Source of the DNA: Oidiodendron maius Zn
Taxonomy: Eukaryota > Ascomycota > Leotiomycetes > Myxotrichaceae
Reading direction: 5' to 3'
Length of the DNA: 64,000 nucleotides
Assembly: GCA_000827325.1 (NCBI GenBank)
Contig: KN832908.1
Location: forward strand, 39,018-103,017
Shown here one piece after another: positions 48,634 through 61,200 of the stretch. Within the stretch, counting starts at the first letter, position 1; every line of letters begins with the position of its first letter. The position numbers were made by a program, and so were the translations under genes. The notes under the pieces are model-generated. The model made no database searches. It saw nothing but the letters and a program-made list of their open reading frames with translations, and was not told where the DNA came from.

Positions 48634-49042
48634 GAAGAAGGGCTATAATAACTAGACAATATTTCTTAGACTCTATTTAAATAATTAGAATAATCTAGTT
48701 AAGAAGGGGCTAGTATTATAAATATATATTTATCTATAGTCTAAGGTTTAGTAGAACTCTATATAGAGAACTATAAAGGAATATTATATATAAGGAAGGA
48801 CTACTAAAGACTATTAGTCTATAATAGTCTATAATAGTCTAATCAGGAATAAAGGTTCTATATAAATAGTATATATTCTTTAGTAGATAGAAGCTTTATA
48901 CTTAACTTAAATAAAGTATCTTAATACTACTTTAGTAATTTACTAAGTCTATATATTACTTCTTAACTTAATAGTATCCCTACCTTATCTAATCTATTTA
49001 ATAACTTATCTAACACTAGATATAAGCTATTGTTATAAGTTA

Positions 49043-50513
49043 GAGCAAGAGCTAGTAAAGTACTCTACTTTACTATAATTAAAGTAAGATACTTTTAATA
49101 GATTAGTTACTAGTATAGAGGATACTCTAGAATCTAGAGTTAATAAATCCCTTTTTTTAGCTATAGATAGAGCTTAGAATAGTTTATATAAACATTTAGA
49201 TACTAGTAGTATATCTAGAGATAGCTATATAATAGAACTATTAGGTTTTATAGTTTATATAGCTATAGGATTAGGCTAGTAATACTAGACTTGACTTATA
49301 GATAGGAATTAGTAGTAGAGCTCTTTAAGGTTAATATTTAGTCTCTAGTACTTATATACTAGTTTCTAGTATATAGAGTATTAATAGTATATAGCTAGAA
49401 GCTAGTTCTTAAATTCTTTATTTAGTTTATACTATAAATAACTTTACTATATAATAGAGAGGACTCTATCTATTAAGACTAGATATATAAACTTAGTATA
49501 GAATTTATTAAAGTCTTATTCTAGAGAATACTTTAGAGTATAAAAAGAATTCTTTAACTACTTAGTCTTAAAGTAGTTCTAGAAGACTATATTTAGATAC
49601 TCTAGTATCTTATCTATAGTTAGCTAGGGATCTAGACTATCTTTATTAATCCTTGATTCTAGAAAGCTCTAGACCTTACCTTTAGTATAACTAAAGATAT
49701 AATTAATCTAGTCTTATTCTATAGGCTACTAGTCTATATTAGTATATAGTTTTCCTTATAGAAGAGATCTCTAGATAATATAGATAGATAAAATACTATT
49801 ATTAAGCTTAATAGAATCTATATACTTAAAGGAATACTTTATAGATTATAGATAGCTCTAATTATATTAGTAGTATCTAGAGCTATAATCCTAATAAGAT
49901 CTATAGAAGCTATTAGAAGGAGAGTTATCTAGACTTTCTAATAGATAATAAAGGGGTTCTTAAGTATCTAGTATACTAGTCCTTAAGTCTTTAGCTAGAA
50001 ACTATACTAGAAGACTCTAAAACTGCTTGTCTATTAGCTAGACTAAAGATCTAATAAGGTTTAATAAACTCTAATTTAAATATACTCTTAGTTCCAGATT
50101 TTAAGTAGAGTCTAAATCAATTAGCTAGGACTTAAGAATAGAGTCTCTAGACTATATAGAAAGTGTTTCCTAGTAAATAGAAGATTCTCCTATCTTTTAG
50201 ATAGCTACTATTTTACCTATAGGCTTATATTATATAGTTGATATTATTACTAATATAAAGGTTAATAATAAAGGCTTAGTATTTTAGGCTCTTTTTAAGA
50301 AGAGCTAGCTTAACTTAATTAAAAGAAGCTAGAAAAGGTAGTAATAAATAGAAGACTCTAATCTAATATCTCTTCTATTTAACTTCTAGTTAGAGTAGAC
50401 TTATAGAATATTATATTATAGCTTTATAGATCTATTTAATATAGTAGGTTTAATATAAAAGAGAGGGATATATTTAAGCTCTATCTCTAGAAGGTTTATT
50501 AAGTTTATTCTAA
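49043..50513 (-). pseudogene. Gypsy-2 gag and leader region (minus strand)
   Basis: Continues Gypsy-2 on the right side of Gypsy-1. The minus strand carries a gag frame with RIP stops: DPQLTIDKILEYLNTVFQNY at about 49,635-49,575, then LKNSFYTLKYSL and DFNKFYTKFIYLVLIDRVLS near 49,460-49,530. These resemble the retrotransposon gag block of fungal Gypsy elements. The last ~120 bp next to the LTR are also present at the left edge of the window. Confidence 0.7.
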
Positions 50514-50727
50514 TATAATAACTTAAAAGGAATAGAGATCTTAACTTAAAGATAAGGGCTTAAAGGTATATTCAACTATTAATTGACTTAACTAAGAGAA
50601 TAAACTAAAGAATAAAGAGAATAAAAAGAAGAGAGTTTTTATATAGAGAAGATCTAGTTAGATAATCTAGTAAAGTAAGGTTATATAGTTCTAGTATATA
50701 TATATTAAAAGGTTTAGTATTATAATA
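50514..50727 (-). repeat. 5' LTR of Gypsy-2 (214 bp)
   Basis: Same 214 bp length and borders as the solo LTR at 12,222-12,435, in reverse orientation. Read on the minus strand it starts TATTATAATAC and ends GTTATTATA. The right-hand flank is GTAAG; the matching duplication at the other end of Gypsy-2 was not found. Confidence 0.8.
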
Positions 50728-50739
50728 GTAAGTACTTTT

Positions 50740-51545
50740 AACTATAATAGTTAAGTAAATATATTAGACTTATTATCTATTAAATCTTTATAGCTATTAT
50801 ATCCCTGCTTTTAAGCCTTAATCTAATTAACTAGTCTATATAATAGTCTTAGCTATTATAGATATTTAGTATAGAAATTATATAGTTTATATAAGGAGTA
50901 TTTGAAATCTAAAACTAGATAGAAGTTAAAGTCTTTATTATAGTTAATCTAGATAATCTAGTATAGTAGCTTACTCTATAAAAGCTTAATAGCTAATATT
51001 TTATCTACTTTATATTTAGCTTTATTTATAATATATATAGACTTTAGCTTTAGGTTATATTACTCTAATAAAGGATTATCTATTACTTTATATAGCTAGT
51101 CTATATAGAATATATTATATACTTTAATAGAGTCTAGTAGCTTTAGTTAATAAGAGTAGTCTATCTTCCTTAAGATTTTAAAAGAGCTTTTATTTTAGTT
51201 ATCTAGCTTTTTACTAGATTATAATATATACTAGTCTTTTTAAGTAATCTAGACTTTATCCTCTATATTAAAGTTAGAGATCTATTAGTATAGATTAATA
51301 TTATATTCTTTCTTATATTAAGCCTTTTTAATAGTTTCTTTACCTTTATTAAAGGTCTCTTCTATATAGATAGTAATATCCTTAATATATTTCTAGCTAA
51401 ACTATAGTATAGTATTAGCTAATACTAGCTATAATAAAGTCTAATTAAAGGAGGTTTAGAGTAGATAGCTATTCTAGACTTTATATAAAGATAAGCTATT
51501 AAGACTACTATAAAATAGAGTTAATTAAGTATAGTTAATTATTAG
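50740..51545 (-). pseudogene. Gypsy-3 integrase C-terminus and chromodomain
   Basis: Minus strand: FNIEDKVQIT near 51,260, SSKKLDNQNKSSFKILRKID near 51,190 (family PSRKLDxQxxGPFxI), LLDSIKVYNIFYIDQLYKV near 51,120 (family LPxSMKVHPVFHVxxLRK), then a chromodomain with KYKVDKILAIKLLQSKLLYQ near 50,990 and FKYSLYKLYNFY near 50,890. This ends the pol gene of Gypsy-3, interrupted on the right by chimeric LINE E. Confidence 0.75.
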
Positions 51546-52728
51546 CTAGTAAAAGTTAAACTCCTATCTATATATAGTACTAGCTATAAACCTATGATTG
51601 TAATATTATTATAGAGCTAATAGAAGACTAGTATATTTAATAGAACTAGTATAGATATCACTAGTTATATAATAGAGTTATATCTATATAATACTAGTAA
51701 TAAGTTACTATCTAGAATAAAGGACTACTATTAAAATAGATATAAAAACTATCTAATATATAACTACTTATCTAGAGAATAGACCTTTAATTACTATAAT
51801 ATAGAGGTAATATAGAACTGCTATCTAGTTATATAATAGAATACCTCTAAAGTATATAAAAAATTTTTATCTAAAAGTATCAAGATTATAGGTATAATAA
51901 CAGTTACTTAAAGGACCTACAAAACATCTATTAGAGCTTTTATTAACTAATAAACACTTGAAGCTCTTATTAAGTAAAGAAATCTATATAAAGACTAGAG
52001 AGTTATAGTAATTATACTAGTTAATCAAGGGAATTCTAGAGGGATAATATAGATACTATAGCTTTAGCTTTATAGTAAACCTATAGATATATAGTATAGA
52101 GGAACTCTACTATAAAGGTAAGCCTAAGGATATATAGTAACTATATAGTACTATAACTTCAACTTTATAAATATAGGGTTTAATAGATATAGATAAAGTA
52201 GAGTGTTTAAAGGATAGATAAAGCAGATAGCTAGGAAGTAGAGGAGAGAATATATATACTTTAATTAGTAAAAAGGAAAAGTATTTATATAATATCTAGC
52301 TAGAGTTATATACTTTATAACTTCTATAAGATATAGTTAGCCTTACTATAAAGGGAGATCTAGTAAAGTAATATAAAATAGTATACTACTATAAGATATA
52401 GTATATAATAGTAGTAACAGTTAAGCAAAATAGCTATAAGGCATCTATAAAGAACCTATATAACACTATCTATATAGTCTAAGAGGATAAATATATATAT
52501 TAGTCTATAGATAGAGCTATAAGGCAATAGGTATAATAGACTAATATAGGCTTAGAGAGTAAACAGGGCAGAGAGTATAAGGGAGGTTGCTAGAGCCTTA
52601 ATATCCCTTTAAAATATATACTAGAGATAAGCTTCAGTAATAGACTAAGGATATATAGGAAAGTATAGTAGGAGCTTACTACTCCCTTTTGTATTATAGA
52701 CTAGCTTTGTAATATAATTCTATTCCTG
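51546..52728 (+). other. Foreign 5' segment of chimeric LINE E
   Basis: TA-rich but with GC-richer patches (for example 52,560-52,725). No domain recognised in any frame and no similarity to the leader or tandem units of composite D by eye. It may derive from a host transcript, another repeat, or a different LINE's 5' region. Confidence 0.5.
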
Positions 52729-55494
52729 CCTAAAAATACCCCTCTTTATTAGCTCTCTAGAAGCCCTTGATTATATAACCAATTAGCTTATATAGCAGCT
52801 CTAGAGAATCACTAATGTTTTGACTCTATAGTATAAGACTAGCTATAGTCAAGGCAAACTATAATAGAATAAGGAAGTAGATAAGGTAGTAGTAGAGGTA
52901 TTAGTAGTATAATACAGCTACTATACTATAGTATTATAATATATATAGATAAAGCTTCAAGAAGCTATCTAGAAACAAAGGTAGGTAATCCAAGAAGTAT
53001 AAATAAGGTATTAGAGACTAGCCTTTACTAGAGTTTTAAAGCAGCTAAAGACTCTCTAGAAACTCTAATAATAGATATAACTAAAAAGTTATACCCCTTA
53101 AAAGCTACTAATAATACTACTACTATATTAAAGTAAGGATACCCTTTAGTTAGTATTTACCTATAAGGAAAAGAGTAAAACCTTAGTAGGGAGGTTTTTC
53201 TCTAGTAGTAAAGCAGACCTTTAAGATATCAAGAATATTACCTGGAAGGAAGTATTGATCTAGTAGTGATTCCTTATTAAAAAGATAGTTACTATAAAGG
53301 AAATCAAGGAAAGACTTAAATAAGGAACCTAGAAAACACTAGAATTAAACAATAAGCTTCTAGTAGAGTTCTTAAAGGTATATAGTAGACTCCTTTTAAT
53401 GATTCTTATAGCTATAACCTAAACTAGCTTTAACCTTAAATACTTCCTAAAGTAGTTCTATAGTATAGAAGTAGTAATCTTTAAGAAACTAGATAAGATA
53501 CTAATATAGTAATAAACAGCTAAAGACTAGAGACTAATCTTACTACTAAATATAGTAGGAAAACTTATTAAAGGAGTAATAGAAAGTTAAATTATAGATA
53601 TAGTAGAGTTATAGTAACTACTACTAGAGGGTTAAATAGAGAATAAAAAGAGTTAGTCTATAGAACTTACTATATATCTAGTTACTAAAGTAGTATAGAT
53701 AGTCTAGAGTTATAGAGTAGTAGCCTTACTACTCTAGCTTAATATTAAAGAAGCCTTTAATATAGTCAATTATACTAGACTTCTAGATACTCTATATAAA
53801 TAGGGCTTTCTAATATAGATAGTAAAGTAAACTAATAGCTATCTTAAAGTATACTCTATAAGGCTTATATTTAATAGTAAAGTATTAGAGCTAATATAGA
53901 TTAGAGTAAGGGTCCTTTAGGGATCCCCCTTATTACTAATCCTATTCCTGCTCTATATAGCTTTACTCTATAAAACTCTAGAGAAGTATAGAAACCTAAT
54001 AATTATAGGATTTATAGATAATATAAACCTTCTAGTAGCTAGCTATAATATCTAGAAGAACTACTAGTAACTTAAGGGTATATTTAAAGTCTATAAATAC
54101 TAGACTAAAACAAGAAGTATAGAGTTTACCCCTTAAAAGAGTAAATTTATATACTTTATCTAGAAGTATATAGAGTTCTTAAAGGTAGTTTATCTAATAG
54201 AATATATAATTAATCTAGTAGAGTTAGTCTAATTCCTTAAAGTCTAGCTAGATAGGAAGCTCTAATAGAGTTATTACCTAAAAGAAATCAAGAAAAAGCT
54301 AGCTATCTAGAAGCTTATATTTATAAAGCTTATAGTATTAGTCTAGAGATATAATCTAGTCTATATAAAAGAAATCTATACTAAAGTTATAAGAGTAATA
54401 ATAGTATATAAAGTATCTATATAGTATAAATCTAGTAAGGTAGAGGTAAGCTCTAGAGATATTACTAACTACCTTAGTATAGTATAGTCTAACTATCTCT
54501 ATATAGTAACTAGAGGATACTATATAACTTAGATTTAATATCTTAAGGTTAAAGTAGCTACTTTACTAATCTATATATACCTTAATAAAAGAGTTATAGA
54601 ATTTAAGTCAAGGCTTAAATATATAAATATAGCTAAAAAGGTATATAGTATTTATACTATAGTAGTAACCTACCTCTAATAGTAGAGGATAAGAATTAGG
54701 CTAGTAAGACTATAACTTCTACTTAAGGGAGAAGAATAGAAAGTAAAGTAAATAAGCAGATAGTATATTAAAGGGAAGCTAATAATAGATAAAGCAATAA
54801 AGAAGGACTAGAGACTATAGTAGGAAAGTAAAGTTAAGATATAAGCAAGGTTCTAGAGAGGATCTAGTATAGAACTAGTAAATATAGACTCTAAATTTAA
54901 AGGGAAAAAGATACTCTAGAAATACTAGAGCCTTAAGAAGTATAAAAGCTCCCTTTTTATATAGATCTATATAAATAAAGTAAAGCTTTAAGTATTCCTG
55001 TTCCAGTAAAGGGTCCTAGAAGTAAATATACTACTCTATTACTATAGTATTATAGAGGAAACACTAGTCTATATAGTCCTCTATTATCTAGAACTATAAT
55101 AAAAGAGAGAGAAACTCTAGAGAGCCCTTCTACTATACCCCCTTTAAACTACTTATAACTTTATAGTAGTAATAGTAGACCTAGCCTATATAGGGATAGT
55201 AGTAAGATAGCTGCTAGCTACTAGCTACCTCCCTGAGTTCTAGTAAGCCTATAGATATATAGTAATCCAAGACTAGAAGAAGGAGGAAGAAAGGAGGCTA
55301 TAAAGGCTCCAGATAGTATTATATAGTCAGTAGTAAGACTAGCTAAGTAGTAGCAAGGACTAGATAAAGATGCTTTATATATATAGAGACTAATATATAA
55401 GGGTTTTATCTAGCTCTAAAAGTATAGTTTATCTTATAATATTTCTAATAGAAGTTCTATAGCTAGATAGCTAAACAGAGTATTAATAATAATA
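51546..55494 (+). mobile_element. Chimeric LINE E: ~1.2 kb foreign 5' segment plus 2.8 kb LINE 3' part
   Basis: Bounded by ATAGTTAATTATTAG (51,531-51,545 and 55,495-55,509, 13-15 bp because of the AAT tail), so the entire 3.95 kb inserted as one unit into Gypsy-3 integrase. From about 52,729 it is collinear with LINE A from 31,071 (end of endonuclease/linker, RT, CCHC knuckle, 3' end). Left of the junction it shares nothing with copies A or B. As in copy D, the foreign part is at the 5' end. Confidence 0.8.
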
Positions 55495-55509
55495 ATAGTT
55501 AATTATTAG

Positions 55510-56193
55510 TAAATAGTCTAATTATTTATTCTAATAGTAGCTTATAAAAGAATATAGATATAAATCATTATATTAGTTAATAATCTTAGTTTAACTATTT
55601 ATCTATAGGTAATTAGTAGTTAATAGTTTATACTTAATCTTTAATATATAATAAAAGGCAGTCTAAAACTCTAATATAAACTAAAGACTTTAGTCTAAGA
55701 CTATTAAATTAAAGGCTCTATAGTATTAATAGATATATTAGATAAATAGCTAGACTAAATCCTTAGTATTTATAGTCTTAAAGCAAGGGATAGATATTAT
55801 CTGCTTAGTAAGCTAGTTAACTATAACTAGTATAGTATTAAACCTCTTCTTGTTTAATAGAAAACTCTTAAAGTCTATTAATATATCCTTCTAAAGTTTA
55901 TCTAGTATTAATAAAGAGTATAGTAAGCTAGAGGTCTTATCTCTAGATATATAGGATCTATAATAGATATAATAGTTATATATATACTACTTAATATCTG
56001 ACTATATATCTAGCTAGTAGTAGTATAACTATAAGAGCTAATAAGTCTTATCTTTATCTAGATAAATAGTTAATATCTAATTATAAGCTTCTTAGATTAG
56101 CTCTATATAAAGGTTATCTAGAGTAATAGAGATAACTAATCAATCTATATATAGTAATAGTCTATCCTTAATAGTATATTTGTCTAGAGTAGC
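55510..56193 (-). pseudogene. Gypsy-3 integrase core
   Basis: Minus strand, right to left: SYISRDKTSSLLYSLLIPDK near 55,960-55,900 (zinc-binding/linker, family RDKTPGLLHPLPIP), FNTILVIVN-LTKQIISIPC near 55,840, LQFIVEFQTAFYYILKIKYK near 55,690 and SFISYYQNKQLDYLLIIN near 55,560 (family SYYQDNWSELLPxxD). RIP-type Asp to Asn changes and stops make it inactive. Confidence 0.75.
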
Positions 56194-57774
56194 TATAATA
56201 GTCTAGCTACTATAAGCTTTATAAAGGAGATAATAGCTAGTAATAATACTATATTAATAAAGATACTAAAGTAAAAAGCAACTAGCTAGATATATAGAGG
56301 TTTAATATAAGTACAAATATAGACCTTCTAGCTATATAATATATATACTATTATATTACTCTCTCCTTAAAGAAAGCTAGCTACTAGTATTATATTTCAC
56401 TCTTTTATAACCTCTCTAGTTTATTACTAGTATCCTACTTATTACCTGAACTAGTATTTAACTTAGTTAGGTCAAGGGTAGCTAGATTAATAGGGTTCCT
56501 CCTAAAGACAACCTGCTTTCTAGCCTCTAGCTTATATAGCTACAATAGATATAAGCCTATCTAGTGATTATATAAGCTATATTATATATAGTATCCTTGC
56601 TCTTGATATTAATCTCTATATATAGGTGATATTAAGTATATATAAGGAGCGTTATTATTAGTATTAATAATAGGACTAGCTTTAAATACTATAATATTAA
56701 GGGTATTAATCTCTATAAAGCTGATTTCTATAGAATCATTGCATTACAGGACTTATAGTATATAAGGGTAATAATGATTACTAGAATAGTTACTAGAATT
56801 AGAGGCAGATATAGAGGCAAATATAGAACTAGAAGCAGAACCAGAACCAGAACCTTGATCTATAAGCTATTAAACAATCCAGATGAAATCAGGGTACCTT
56901 TATAGAAGGGTTAGCTATTAGTTCAGTTAGTTACAAGTTATAGAGCTTAGCCCTTTCCAGAACACTGAAATTTTGTTTATATCTAGCTAGTCCTAGCTAT
57001 ATACCTTATATAGAGTATACTTAAACTTCGATATATATACTAGAATCAAGTCAGTACCCTGTTATAGAGAGAGTAGCTTATCCTTAGCCTCCTAAATCTT
57101 ATTCAGATTATTATAGACCTATAAGAGTTATACTAGAATTATATTATAGTCCTATAATTCAGATTCTTTAGCTTATATAAGCTATAGCAGCACTATAGCT
57201 TATATATAACTATTAAGGTTCAGGAATATATAGTAGAATTAAGCAATAGAGTCACCGATTACTATACTATCAATATATAGCTTAGCTCTAATTAAGGGGA
57301 GCTATATATTGAATCGCTAGGTTAAGCCATTGAATTTATTAGGGGCAGGGAGAGCTGGTTTCAGATAAGAATACAAATATAGGGTCTGAATTTCAAGATA
57401 TAGCTATATAATTTAAGCTTATATAGCTACTAGCTGCTAATAAGGGTCTATTTAGCTAGTAGATAGAATCAAATTAGAAATAGATAAATAAATAAATGAA
57501 AACCTAGATATATAGATTTGATTTTATTTGAGTATAGTTATAACTACTTAATCTAGATATAGACCTAGAACCTACTAGTTTTAATCTAAACTAGAAGGAG
57601 ACTTTAGTATAGTATAATAGCCTAGTTACTATAAGCTTTATAAGGGAGGTAGTAGCTAGTAATAATACTATATTAATAAAGATACTAAAGTAAAGAGCAA
57701 CTAGCTAGATATATAGAGGTTTAATATAAGTATAAATATAGACCTTCTAGCTATATAATATATATATTATTATA
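56194..57774. mobile_element. Small non-autonomous LTR element (TRIM/LARD-like), 1,581 bp, 162 bp LTRs, TSD GTAGC
   Basis: Direct repeats 56,194-56,355 and 57,613-57,774, both 162 bp, start TATAATAG and end TATTATA (TGTAATA...TATTACA before RIP). GTAGC flanks the element on both sides (56,189-56,193 and 57,775-57,779). The 1,257 bp interior has no recognisable gag or pol and must rely on another element. A purine-rich AGAAGGAGA just before the right LTR suggests plus orientation. Confidence 0.85.
56356..57612. other. Interior of the small LTR element
   Basis: Less TA-rich than its LTRs. It has short repeats such as GAACCAGAACCAGAACC near 56,837 and no protein domain that I recognise on either strand. 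Confidence 0.5.
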
Positions 57775-57779
57775 GTAGC

Positions 57780-58273
57780 TAACTTAGTCTATATATAGAG
57801 AGCTTCTAGAGACTCTATATTCTTATTAGTCTAAAGTATCTAGTTAACTAGATTATTAGACTTATTAAAAGGGTCTTTTTCTTTAATAGATAATAGATTA
57901 ATTACTAATATCTTAATATTTAAATCCTATAGAACTCTAGAATATATCTAGTTTTAGAATAAAAAGGCTTAGATTTAATACTAGATCTTAATTCTATCTT
58001 AAGTAATAACTTTAGTATCTCTTTAGATAAGTATATCTGCTTTCTAGTTCTATTTACTAGACTTATAGAATATAATAAAATAGTATTTAGCTAGTGTTTT
58101 AGTCTAGTAAGCCTAATAGCTAGTTAACTACTTTATTAATATAAAGTACTCTAGAGCCTTATAGTTAATATAGATTTTGATTTGTTTTATAGTCCTTTAG
58201 AGCTCTAGATACTACTTAGCTAGTAATCTAACTATAGCTAGTATTTCCTTATTATATATTTTATAGTTATATT
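57780..58273 (-). pseudogene. Gypsy-3 RNase H region
   Basis: The minus strand, read from 58,273 leftwards, carries the RNase H part that follows the RT seen at 63.4-64 kb: a YDKELLAIV-type block near 58,235 and the stretch around the acidic HKxL region near 58,140. Interrupted by LINE B on the right and by the small LTR element on the left. Confidence 0.6.
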
Positions 58274-58287
58274 TAGTAGATACTATA

Positions 58288-61200
58288 TTATTATTATTAT
58301 TATTAATACTCTATTTAGCTATCTAGCTATAGAACCTCTACTAGAAATATTATAAGGTAAACCGTGCCCCTTAGGGCTGGACAAAACCCTTATATATTAG
58401 TCCTTATATATATAAAGCGTCTTTGCCTGGTCCTTGCTGCTACTTAGCCGGTCTTACTGCCGACTATATAATACTACCTGGAGCCTCTATAGCCCCCTTT
58501 CTTCCTTCTCCTCCTCCTGGTCCTGGATTGCTGTATACCTGCAGGCTTGCCGGAACTCAGGGAGGCAGCCGGTAGCTAGTAGCCACCTTACCACCGTCCC
58601 TATATAGGCTGGGTCTACTGTTGCTACTATAAAGTCGCGGGTGGTTTGAAGGGGATATAGTAGAAGGGCCCTCTAGAGCTCCTCTCTCTCTTGTTGTAGT
58701 TCTAGGTAATAGAGGACTATATAGGCTAGCGTTTCCCCTATAATGCTACAGCAACAGAGTAGTGTATTTACTTCTAGGACCCTTTACTGGAACAGGAATA
58801 CTTAGAGCTCTATCTTGCTTATATGGATCTATATAAGAAGGGAGCTTTTATACTTCTTGAGGCTCTAATGTTTCTGGAGTACTTTCTTCCCTTTAAATTC
58901 AGGGTCTATATCTGCTAGTTCTATACTAGGTCCTCCCTGGAACCTTACCTATATCTTGACCTTACCTTCCTACTATAGTCTCTAGTCCCTCTCTACTGCT
59001 TTATCTGTTATTAGCTCCCCCTTAGTATACTATCTGCTTACCTACTTTGCTTTCTGTTCTTCTCCCTTAGATAGGAGTTATAGTCTTACTGGCCTGATTC
59101 TTATCCTCTACTGTTAGAGACAGGATACTACTATAGTACAGGTACTATATACCTTCTTAGCTATACTTATATATTCAAGCCTTGACTTAAATTCTACAAC
59201 TCTTTTATTAAGGTATATATAGATTAATAGGATAGCTGCTTTAACCTCAAGATATTAAATCTAGGTTATATAATATCCTCTAGTTACTATATAGAGGCAG
59301 TTAGACTATACTATACTAAGGTGGTTAGTAATACCTCTAGAGTTTACCCCTACTTTACTAGGTTTATATTATATAGATACTCTATATACTATTATTACCC
59401 TTATTACCTTGGTATAGATTTCTCTTATATAGGCTAGGCTATATCCCTAGACTAATACTATAAGCTTTATAAGTATAAGCTTTTAGGTAGCTAGCTTCTT
59501 CTTGACTTCTTTCAGGTAGTGACTCTACTAGAGCTTTCTATCTAGCTAGACTCTAAGGAATCAGGCTGACTTTACTAGATTGATTATATATCCTACTAGG
59601 CAAACTACCTTCAAGAACTCTATATACTTCTAGATAAAGTATATAAGTTCGCTCTTTTAAAGGGTAAACTCTATACCTCTTGTTTTAGTCTAGTGTTTAT
59701 AGACCTTGAATATACCCTTAAGTTGCTAGTAGTTCTTCTAGACATTACAGCTAGCTATTAGGAGATTTATATTGTCTATAAATTCTATAATTATTAGGTT
59801 TCTATACTTCTCTAGGGCTTTATAGAGCAAGGCTATATAGAGTAGGAATAGGATCAGTAATAAGAGAGATCCCTATAGGACCCCTACTCTAATCTATATT
59901 AACTCTAATGCTTTACTGTCAAATATAAGCCTTATAGAGTATGCTTTAAAGTAGCTATTAGTCTACCTTACTACCTATATTAGGAAGCCCTGTTTATATA
60001 GGGTATCTAGAAGCCTAGTATAGTTGACTGTATTAAAGGCTCCTTTAATATTAAGCTAGAGTAGTAAGGCTACTGCTCTATAGCTTTAGGCTGTTTATAC
60101 TGCTTTAGTAACTAGGTATATAGCAAGTTCTATAGACTACCCTTTTCTGTTCCCTGTTTAACTCTCTAGTAGTAATCGCTACAACTCTGCTATATCTATA
60201 ATTCAACTCCCTATCACCCTTTCAATAAGTTTTCTAACTATACTTAGTAGAGAGATTAGTCTCTAGCCTCTAGCTGTTTGTTGCTATATTAGTATCTTGC
60301 CTGGTTTCTTAAGGACTACTACTCCTATACTATAGAACCGCTTCAGGAAGTATTTAAGGTTAAAGCTAGCTTGGGTTATAGCTACAAGAATTATTAAAAG
60401 GGGTCTGCTATATACCTTCAGGAACCCTGCTAGGAGATCGTTACTTAGTCCTAGTGTTTTCTAGACTCCCTACTTAAGTCTTTCCTTAATTTCCTCTATA
60501 GTAACTATCTTTTCAATAGGGAATCACTACTAGGTTAAAGCCTCCTTCTAGGTAGTATCCTTGATATCTTGGAGGTCTACTTTACTACTAGGGAAGAACC
60601 TCCCTACTAAGGTTTCGCTCTTTTCTTTATAGATAAATACTAACTAAAGGGTATCCTTGCTTTAATATAGTAGCAGTATTATTAGTAGCTTTTAAGGGGT
60701 ATAACTTCTTAGTTATACCTACTATTAGAGTTTCTAAAGGGTCTTTAGCTACTTTAAGGCCCTAGTAAGGGCTAGTCTTTAATACCTTGTTTATACTTCT
60801 TGGATTATCTGCCTTTGTTTCTAGATAGCTTCTTAAAGCTTTATCTATATATATTACAATACTATAGTATAGTAGCTATATTACACTACTGATACCTTTA
60901 CTACTATCTTATCTACTTCCTTGTTCTACTATAGTTTGCCTTGACTATAGCTAGTCTTATACTATAGGGTTAAAATGTTAGCGATTCTCTGGAGCTACTA
61001 TATAAACTGATTAGTTATATAATTGAGGGCTTCTAGAGAGCTAATAGAGAAGAGTATTTTTAGGGTTTTTGCTTCTATAGCTATTAGGTCTTTATCTATC
61101 TTAGTCTATAACTACTCTAGTAGTATACTAGAGGGTCGCTAGTACTGTATACTTTTAACTTATATAAGTTAGGCTATATAGTCTGATCTAGTATAGTCTA

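Larger units (their letters stand above)
28533..49037 (+). mobile_element. Gypsy-1 (Ty3/Gypsy LTR retrotransposon), 20.5 kb with nested insertions
   Basis: Bounded by TSD AGTTA (28,528-28,532 and 49,038-49,042). The 5' LTR is split: 28,533-28,701 plus 34,048-34,201 (323 bp); the 3' LTR is 48,714-49,037 (324 bp). The LTRs start TATTATAAAT and end TTATA, mutated from TG...CA. Gag, protease, RT, RNase H, integrase and chromodomain relics follow in Ty3/Gypsy order on the plus strand. Nested inside are LINE A, a solo LTR, a Copia element and composite D. Without them the element is about 6.7 kb, normal for the family. A purine-rich tract (AAGAAGGGG at 48,700-48,709) precedes the 3' LTR. Confidence 0.9.
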
